From the NCBI GenBank assembly GCA_023362775.1, contig JALMGJ010000008.1:19070001-19134000 (forward strand): a stretch of 64,000 bases of DNA, given 5' to 3'. A model generated the notes under the pieces. It searched no databases and had not been told where the DNA came from. It saw nothing but the letters and a program-made list of their open reading frames with translations. The position numbers and the translations under genes were made by a program. Positions 58,135 through 64,000 of this stretch are shown one piece after another (position 1 is the first letter of the stretch; every line of letters begins with the position of its first letter). This DNA comes from Charina bottae. Lineage: Eukaryota > Chordata > Lepidosauria > Squamata > Charinaidae.

Positions 58135-58260
58135 ACCATGCCGGCCTCCAAACCCCGCCCCCCAGTCCATGCAATTGGCTCCCACCTGTAAACCCTGCCC
58201 CTGCCCCACACGATTGGCTCCCGCCTGCAAACCCCGCCCCCATCAGCGTGATTGGCTCGG
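58135..58260. repeat. 38-39-bp minisatellite with CCAAT and GC boxes
   Basis: Three units, each with ATTGGCT (inverted CCAAT; 58174, 58213, 58251) followed or preceded by 'cccgcctgcaaaccccgccc'. Spacing is 39 and 38 bases. The same unit lies inside the hAT MITE at 4.47-4.55 kb on the other strand. The flanking sequence (58065-58135, 'gaccatatttccttcagac ... aatgggacat') may be the edge of another MITE, but I could not define ends. Confidence 0.7.
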
Positions 58261-58399
58261 ATTTTAATTTTTTTATTTTTAAAGGGTTTTTTTTTCTTCT
58301 AGCAGTAAATGGTGCGTCAGAGCTGGTGTGTTTGGGGGAGGCCGGAGTACACACACTGTGCACACAGCACCGTCATTGGCCGGGGAACAAGGGGCGGGG

Positions 58400-58640
58400 A
58401 TGGAGGCCCACCACTGCCCCATCCCCCTCGGGAGGAGAGTCGCTGCTGCTGCCACCACCGCAGAGCAGGAGAAGCAGGAGGAGCCGGCTGCGCTCGGCTG
58501 CTTCAACCACACCACTCCGCCCCTTGCTGCCCGCTGAAACTCCCCAGGGTGGCCGGCTCCTGCTTCTCCTGCTCGGCGGCCCGACAACTCTCCTCCTTCG
58601 GCCAAGCCCGATCAGATGCACATACACACATTTTTCTTCT
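58400..58640. repeat. GC-rich palindrome, first unit of the array
   Basis: Arms around 'gcaggagaagcaggag' and 'ctcctgcttctcctgctc' surround a 39-bp core at 58501-58539 (cttcaaccacaccactccgc ...). The right arm continues 'cgacaactctcctccttcgg', 'ccaagcccgatcagatgcac' and CA repeats. It is separated from the other units by 500 bp of AT-rich DNA. Confidence 0.75.
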
Positions 58641-59153
58641 TATATCTCTTTTTTTTCCCCGCCCCCCCTATGTTTGTATTTTTATTTTTATAGTTTATTA
58701 ATCTCTACTTAATATTGTATTCTTTTTGAATATATATAGAAGAAAGAAGAAAAATGTAAATCAAGTATTTACACAATTTTTTGTTAAGAAAACTGGAGGT
58801 ATTTTATTGAAATGTACATATGTATTGTATGGTAAAGATGTATAAGTCAAAAATTGAATTTGAAATAAATACTTAATAAATCAGTAATATAACATAAGAG
58901 AAGAAAAAGAAAATAGTGATAAGGTTAGAAATAGATATATATATATAAATAAAGTAGTTAGAAAGGGTTAGAGGAAGAAGAAGGGAAGAGGGAAACAGGG
59001 AAAATAATTTAGAATAAAAATATGTTATATGAAATATATTAGATAATGAATATTATAAATCAAATGTAAATATCTATACATAAATGTAGTTATTGTTATG
59101 TGTTATATGTTTTATGTTGAATGTAAATAAAATTAAAATTTTATATTAAAAAA
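58641..59153. other. AT-rich spacer inside the palindrome array
   Basis: Low-complexity A/T and GAA-rich sequence with no ORF. It contrasts sharply in base composition with the GC-rich blocks on either side. Confidence 0.6.
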
Positions 59154-59920
59154 AAGATGCACACACACACACTTACAGGACAGACTGCCCTGGCAGGAGC
59201 CGGCCGTGCTAGGAGGCTTCAGCCACACCACTCCGCCCCTTGCCACCCGCTGAAGCCCCCCAGCAAGGCCAGCTCCTGCCAGGGCAGTCTGTCCTGTGAG
59301 TGTGTGTGTGTGTGTGTGTGTGTGCATCTGATCGGGCTTGGCCGAGGCTGTGCTCGGCTGCTTCAGCCACACCACTCCGCCCCTTGCTACCCACTGAAGC
59401 TCCCCAGGGTGACCGCTCCTGCTTCACACACACACACACACTCACAGGACAGACTGCCCTGGGAGGAGCTGACCATGCTGGGGGGCTTCAGCGGGTGGCA
59501 AGGGGCGGAGTGGTGTGGCTGAAGCCCCTCAGCGCGGCCGGCTCCTGCCAAGGGCAGTCTGTCCTGTGAGTGTGTGAGTGTGTGTGTGTGTGTGCATCTG
59601 ATCGGGGTTGGCCGAGGGAGGAGAGTTGTTGCCGCTGCCGCCACCGAGCAGGAGAAGCAGGAGCCGGCCGTGCTGGGGGCTTCAGCGGGTGGCAAGGGGC
59701 GGAGTGGTGTGGCTGAAGCAGCCGAGCGCAGCCGGCTCCTCCTGCTCAGCGGCCTGACAACTCTCCTCCCTCGGCCCAAGCCCGATCAGATGCACACACA
59801 TACACACACATGCACCCCATTCCCTCTTTCTCCAGCCTCCCCATGACCAAATGCACCCGGACCTGTTGCAGGGAGGCTGGAGAAAGAGGGTGTGGGGTGC
59901 ATGTGTGTGTGCACGTGATT
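59154..59920. repeat. Array of nested GC-rich palindromes bounded by (CA)n and (TG)n
   Basis: Unit 1 (59155-59328): (CA)n, 'acaggacagactgccctggc', 39-bp core at 59217-59255, 'gccagggcagtctgtcctgt', (TG)n. A half unit follows with core at 59361-59399. Unit 2 (about 59425-59595): the same outer arms with the core reversed (59486-59524). Unit 3 (about 59600-59800): arms 'gatcggggttggccgaggga' and 'ctcggcccaagcccgatc', core reversed (59680-59718). Unit 4 (59800-59915): arms 'tgcaccccattccctctttc' and 'agagggtgtggggtgca', no core. Each could extrude as a cruciform. No protein is credible here. Confidence 0.85.
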
Positions 59921-60129
59921 ACGCTGAACAAGTAATCTGCGCGCGCACACACACACACACACACACACGCTCTTTCCACAACCTTCCCGTGCCTGCTTTC
60001 CCTGGCCTCACCACTGCTGGGCAGACAATCTCAGGATCAGGTAAGGAAGCAGGAACCTGGACTGTGGTGCTGCTTCTGCTGCTGGGATCGCACGTGGCAA
60101 CTGGGCTTCCAAGAGCAGGTGGCAGTCCT

Positions 60130-61087
60130 GGGCCAGGAGGGCATTGCAGACCAATGCAGTTTCAGTCCCATGACCAGGCCTGAAACCTGACTGAAAGGGG
60201 TCCAGATAATCCGTTTCCTCCAGAATCCTCTGAAGCTGCAATGCCACCACCTTCTCAACCACCTTCCCCAAAAAGGGGAGGTGGGAGACTGGACGAAAGT
60301 TATCCAGTACAGTAGGGTCCAACGACGGTTTATTGAGGAGAGGGCATACCAGCGCCTCTTTAAAAGCTGCCGGAAACACCCCCTCCCCTAACGATGTATT
60401 GACCATCATCCGGACCCAACTGCAAGTCACCTCCCGGGCTGCTTTCACTAGCCAGGAGGGACATGGATCTAATTGACAGGTGGTGGCATTAACAGTTCGG
60501 AGAACTCTGTCCACTTCCTCGGGTCCAACAGGGTCAAACCGTTCCCAGTTAACAAAGTAAATACGCTCCCTGGGTATCTCAACAGACTCTGTCTCACACT
60601 CGGAATCGAACCCAGAGCGAACCCGAGTGATTTTATCCACTAAATGCCGAGAAAATTCCTCCGCACGGCCCTGGCGGTGAATTTCTACCTCCCTTTTCCC
60701 CAAAAGGGATCGGGTAAGTTTGAACAGGGCCGCCGGGCGGCATTCCGCAGATGCAATAAGAGCGGAGAAATATTGATGTTTCGCCGCTCTTATCGCCACA
60801 AGGTAGGCCTTAATAGCGGCTCTAGCCTGTGTTCGGTCGGATTCAGTCTTTGTCTTCCTCCAGTGGCGCTCTAGGCATCTCTTAATCCTCTTCAAGGACC
60901 TCAGCTCCTCCGTAAACCAGGGGGAGCTTCGGGCCCGACTGGACAAGAGAGGCCGCATTGTCGCGATCCTGTCCAAGGCCCCCGCCACCTCTCTACTCCA
61001 GGCAACCGCCAGGGCCTCCGCTGGACTGTGCAGCAGACCTCCAGGTATAACCCCCAACTCCCTCTGGAACCCTACCGGGTCCATCAG
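60130..61087 (-). pseudogene. LINE protein, region between endonuclease and RT palm
   Basis: Continues the endonuclease frame after one TGA. It reads MDPVGFQRELGVIPGG, RSSPWFTEELRSLKRIKRCL, the charged linker ALIASAECRPAALFKLTRSL, FDPVGPEEVDRVLRTVNATT, LDPCPSWLVKAAREVTC, VLDNFRPVSHLPFLGKVVEK (RT motif 1-2), LQRILEETDYLDPFQSGFRP and GHGTETALV (RT motif). Beyond this the frame stays open for about 45 codons (CNALLAQD ... QQW) but no longer resembles RT. The RT active site is therefore missing. Confidence 0.85.
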
Positions 61088-62041
61088 TCACCGGGGGCGG
61101 ACCAATCGAATAGGTCCTGCCTCCCTGCGGAGGGGGGTGGCATAGGAAAATCTCACGGTCACCAGGGCGTGATCTGACCATGACAACGGGGAAAGATGTA
61201 GTTCTCCCCTCAGATCACTTTGCCACTGCTCCAACAAGAAAATTAAATCCGGGGTGAGGCCACTATCTCGAGTCGGGTCCTGGATAATCTGAGACAGACC
61301 CATGGTCACCATGGTGGCCATGAACTCCTGAGCCGCTTCTGAGGCCCGTCCCAAGGAGGGCAGATTGAAGTCCCCCAGGACCAAAAGCCTGGGGAACTCA
61401 ACCGCCACCCCCGAGATGGCCTCCAGCAGCTCAGGCAGGGAGGTTGCCACGCAGCAGGGAGGCTGGTACAATAGCAACAGTCCCAACTGTTCACGAGAAC
61501 CCAACTTGAATAACAAGGTCTCACACCCGGTAACTTGCGGAGCAGGGCCCCTGACAGCCACTAGAGATTCCCTGATGACAACAGCCACTCCTCCTCCCCT
61601 GCCCTGAGGTATCGGCTGGTGCCAAACCCGAAACCCGGCCGGGCATATTTCAGAGAGAGGAACACCTCCCTCCGGGCTCAGCCAGGTTTTGGTAATACAT
61701 GCCAGGTCTGCCCCCTCCTCTAAAATCAGATCGTGAATGAGGGGGGCCTTGTTATTTATTGACCTGGCATTGCATAGCAGCAGCCGGAAATCGGGACAAC
61801 CACGCGTCTGCTGACCAGGGCCTAGGTATGAGTGTGGAGGGCTGGAACACGCCACCGGTAATAAGCACCGGGGGCGTCTTCCCCTACGATGGCCCGCCCT
61901 CCAACTCCCGTCATAATATCCCCTGCCCATCACCACTTCAATGGCCTGTCCTGCCCTGTATCCCCCAGAGCCTCCAAGTCCATTAGCCTCCACTCCTGGA
62001 CTCACAAATACTCCAGATGATAATAGGCATCCCTCCATCAT
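61088..62041 (-). pseudogene. LINE apurinic endonuclease with mutated catalytic Glu
   Basis: A 317-codon frame. Residues 85-100 RLLLCNARSINNK (catalytic Asn), about 118-124 ITKTWLS where the family has ITETWL, so the metal-binding Glu is Lys; GGGVAVVIRESL; LVLGDFNLPSLG (GDFN, catalytic Asp/Asn) near residue 222; SWSDHALV (SDH, catalytic His) near 295. The frame ends in a TGA at 61088-61090 that directly continues, in the same frame, into the next 358 codons; the stop probably arose from CGA. First 70 residues are Gly/Arg-rich and match nothing I know. Confidence 0.88.
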
Positions 62042-63236
62042 TAAACTTATGTTTGGAGTCTATTTACTGCATAGTACTTGGATCGCTGGTGCCTAGGAGA
62101 GAAGCAGGCCGCTCCATCCGCTCACCCCGACAGGTGGCCTTATTACAGACCTACCTGGCAGCAGTAGCGATATTGTTCTACACATGTTTACCATTCTTCA
62201 TTGGGACTCTATCTGTGATCCATTAAATACTGAGGAAGGTATATGTCATACTCCCTTGCTTCATCGTTATGATGTTCTGGAATATGTTCAAAACATCTGA
62301 AACTCCATTAAAATGGAGATTAAAAACAACAAATCTAGACAGATTATTCCTTATCATTGTTCTTAAAGCCACTTCCTTTTACCATATGAATCTCTTTCCT
62401 GTATGATAAGACACAGACCTCCAGTTAGGAAGCAGTTTATCGAATCAAACACACTGAAACAATATTAGCATGGGAAAGCTTGTTCACATTACTAACATCT
62501 GTGATAGTTAGGGCTACCAGTTTTGAGCTACAAAAATCTGGATGACCATTTAATGGCAGAAGATAGATACATTAAAAGTTTAACTGTCATTTAGTCATTA
62601 TCCAGATTTTTGCAGCACATGTACACATAAATACATAGACACATTTAGTTCAATACCAAGCTACATTAGTCTAAAAGATTCCCTTAGCTTGTATTTTTGG
62701 GTATCCTCCTCAATTTGTTATTCATATATCTTTCTATTTTTTTCTTTTCATACATGTATTCCGTTGATTCAAAGTCTAAATTTCAAAATGTGATCAGATA
62801 TGACTTTACTTCATTGGTTGAATTTTAGATGACTTAACATTAGAACTGATCACATGAGATTTAGTTAGTAAATTATTTCCAGTTTAACTAGTTTACCCTT
62901 TCAATTAACTGATGCATTTTAGCATTGGTATTTATTAACACAAACTACACCTTTTTAATTATCTAACTTTCAATATGAAGATGATTGTGGAATAGTGCTA
63001 GAAAGTAAGTTAAAGAAAGATAGCACATGGTTTATCTTTCTAGTTATCTTCTTTCACTTCCAGAGGCAACGATTCTGGGCCAATTTAATAGAAACTTTCT
63101 CAGATATAGTAGATGATAAAGATGATAAAATTTGGCCCCCCAGATTTCCTACAACTTACCTTAACGCATCTAGTATTTATTTTTGAACCACAATTCCAAA
63201 AAGATCCACATCATCCAGGATGTGATGATTTGTAAA
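62042..63236. other. Possible LINE leader, then AT-rich noncoding DNA
   Basis: 62042-62225 is moderately GC-rich and could be the 5' leader of the LINE at 60-62 kb, but no family match is certain. 62226-63236 is AT-rich with no recognised feature. Confidence 0.45.
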
Positions 63237-63237
63237 T

Positions 63238-64000
63238 TATTGCTGTTGTTAGTTGCCGTTGAGTCATTTATGACTCATAGCGACCCTATGTATAATAGAA
63301 CAAAATGCTAAATGGTCTTGTGCCAATTGCCTGACTGTTCCAATGTTTGCATCCATTGTTGCAGTAATTGTGTCAATCCATCGCATTGAAGGTCTTCCTC
63401 TTTTCCGCTGGCCCTCGACTTTACCAAACATGATATCCTTTTCAAGCGATCGGTCTTTCCTGACAATGTGCCCAAAGTATGAGAATCTAAGCCTAGTTAT
63501 CCTCACCTTTACTGAACATTTTGGTTGTATTTCTTCTAAAACTGATTTGTTTGTTCTTCCGGCAGTCCATGGTACTTTCAGTAATCTTCGCCAACACCAC
63601 AATTTGAACGCATCAATTCTTCTTCTATCTTCCTTTTTTAATGTCCAAGTTTCACAGGCATATGTGGCAATTGAGAAAACCATAACATGAGTCAGACGCA
63701 CCTTTGTTTTTAGACTGACGTCTTTACTTCTGAAAACCTTAGATAGGTCTTGGATGGCAGATTTTCCCAGTGCAATATGTCATCTGATTTCTTGATTACT
63801 ACTTCCCTTGGCATTAATCGTTGATCCAAGTAGAATGAAATCATTGACAACTTCAATTTCTTCTCCATTAATTGTGACATTACTTATTGGTCCATTTGTG
63901 AGAATCTTCGTCTTCTTCACATTCAAATGTAGTCCGTATTGCCGACTACAGTCTTTGGTCTTCATCAGCAAGTACTTCAAGTCTTCTTCATTTCCAGCAA
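63238..64000 (-). mobile_element. RTE-clade LINE, 3' part, continues past the window edge
   Basis: The 3' end at about 63238 carries 'ggtcgctatgagtcataaat' and 'gactcaacggcaactaacaa' on the minus strand. The coding frame, from the edge inward, reads LLMKTKDCSRQYGLHLNVKK, VTINGEEIEVVNDFILLGST, a single stop at 63780, then KTKVRLTHVMVFSIATYACE, WTLKKEDRRRIDAFKLWCWR and YFGHIVRKDRSLEKDIMFGK. These are the C-terminal blocks of RTE/BovB proteins but from a different subfamily than the copies at 9.3 and 28.9 kb. The RT palm would lie beyond 64000. Confidence 0.88.

Larger units (their letters stand above)
60008..62041 (-). mobile_element. L2-type LINE, 5' half preserved, 3' half missing
   Basis: Reads from about 62041 down to about 60130. 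Endonuclease and the N-terminal part of RT are present; the sequence leaves the family right after FRPGHGTETALV, so the RT palm (YADD), C-terminus and 3' tail are absent. The region below 60130 shares no RT similarity. The copy is well preserved and CpG-rich, unlike the other L2-type copies here. 5' sequence above 62041 may include its leader. Confidence 0.85.

Noticed and set aside
58107..58712. A 201-codon frame and several overlapping ones in the GC-rich block at 58-60 kb
   Set aside because: GC-rich palindromic repeats leave stops rare in every frame and on both strands; the frames share no motif and differ between repeat units.

Overview
This window looks like intergenic or intronic DNA of a squamate reptile (snake or lizard). 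The evidence is the repeat mixture: RTE/BovB and CR1/L2-type LINEs, tRNA-derived SINEs with pol III boxes, three families of Penelope-like elements (PLEs), hAT-type MITEs and a Ty3/gypsy remnant, all set in AT-rich unique DNA. I recognise no host exon, tRNA, rRNA or CRISPR array. Every long open frame that I can interpret belongs to a transposable element, and nearly all are broken. Species cannot be given from the sequence.

Layout. 0-9 kb: a decayed L2-type LINE, two hAT MITEs with clean 8-bp target duplications, and a 1.5-kb element carrying one short ORF. 9.3-12.9 kb: a near full-length BovB LINE on the minus strand with a 13-bp target duplication, broken internally by a PLE. 13.3-16.7 kb: a SINE, a gypsy RT/RNase H piece, a PLE lacking its reverse transcriptase, then a polypurine tract and possible LTR start. 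18.5-29.3 kb: SINEs, a 363-bp palindromic PLE, an L2 LINE with YADD, a third hAT MITE and a BovB 3' end. 29-36 kb is mostly unique DNA with one SINE. 36.4-37.8 kb: a PLE folded into a 493-bp inverted repeat. 40-45 kb: a second copy of the short-ORF element, a PLE with GIY-YIG endonuclease, a deleted L2 and a SINE. 50.9-52.1 kb: a PLE end fragment and a PLE/BovB chimera. 58-60 kb: a GC-rich minisatellite and an array of nested palindromes with CA/TG borders. 60-62 kb: the 5' half of a well-preserved L2-type LINE. 63.2 kb to the end: an RTE-clade LINE running off the window.

The most notable theme is the PLEs. Seven insertions from three families lie here. All keep a terminal motif that can fold as a minimal hammerhead ribozyme (core CTGANGA ... 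GAAA, stem I and stem II drawn from different bases in each family, stem III reduced to ACGT or ATGT). Several are flanked by 13-15-bp target duplications, carry a one-sided 31-36-nt extension, and have fold-back (inverted) 5' ends. That combination fits known Penelope biology, but the fold-back forms and the chimera with BovB deserve study. The second theme is the 58.4-59.9 kb palindrome array, whose 39-bp core occurs five times in both orientations and which I cannot assign to a known family.
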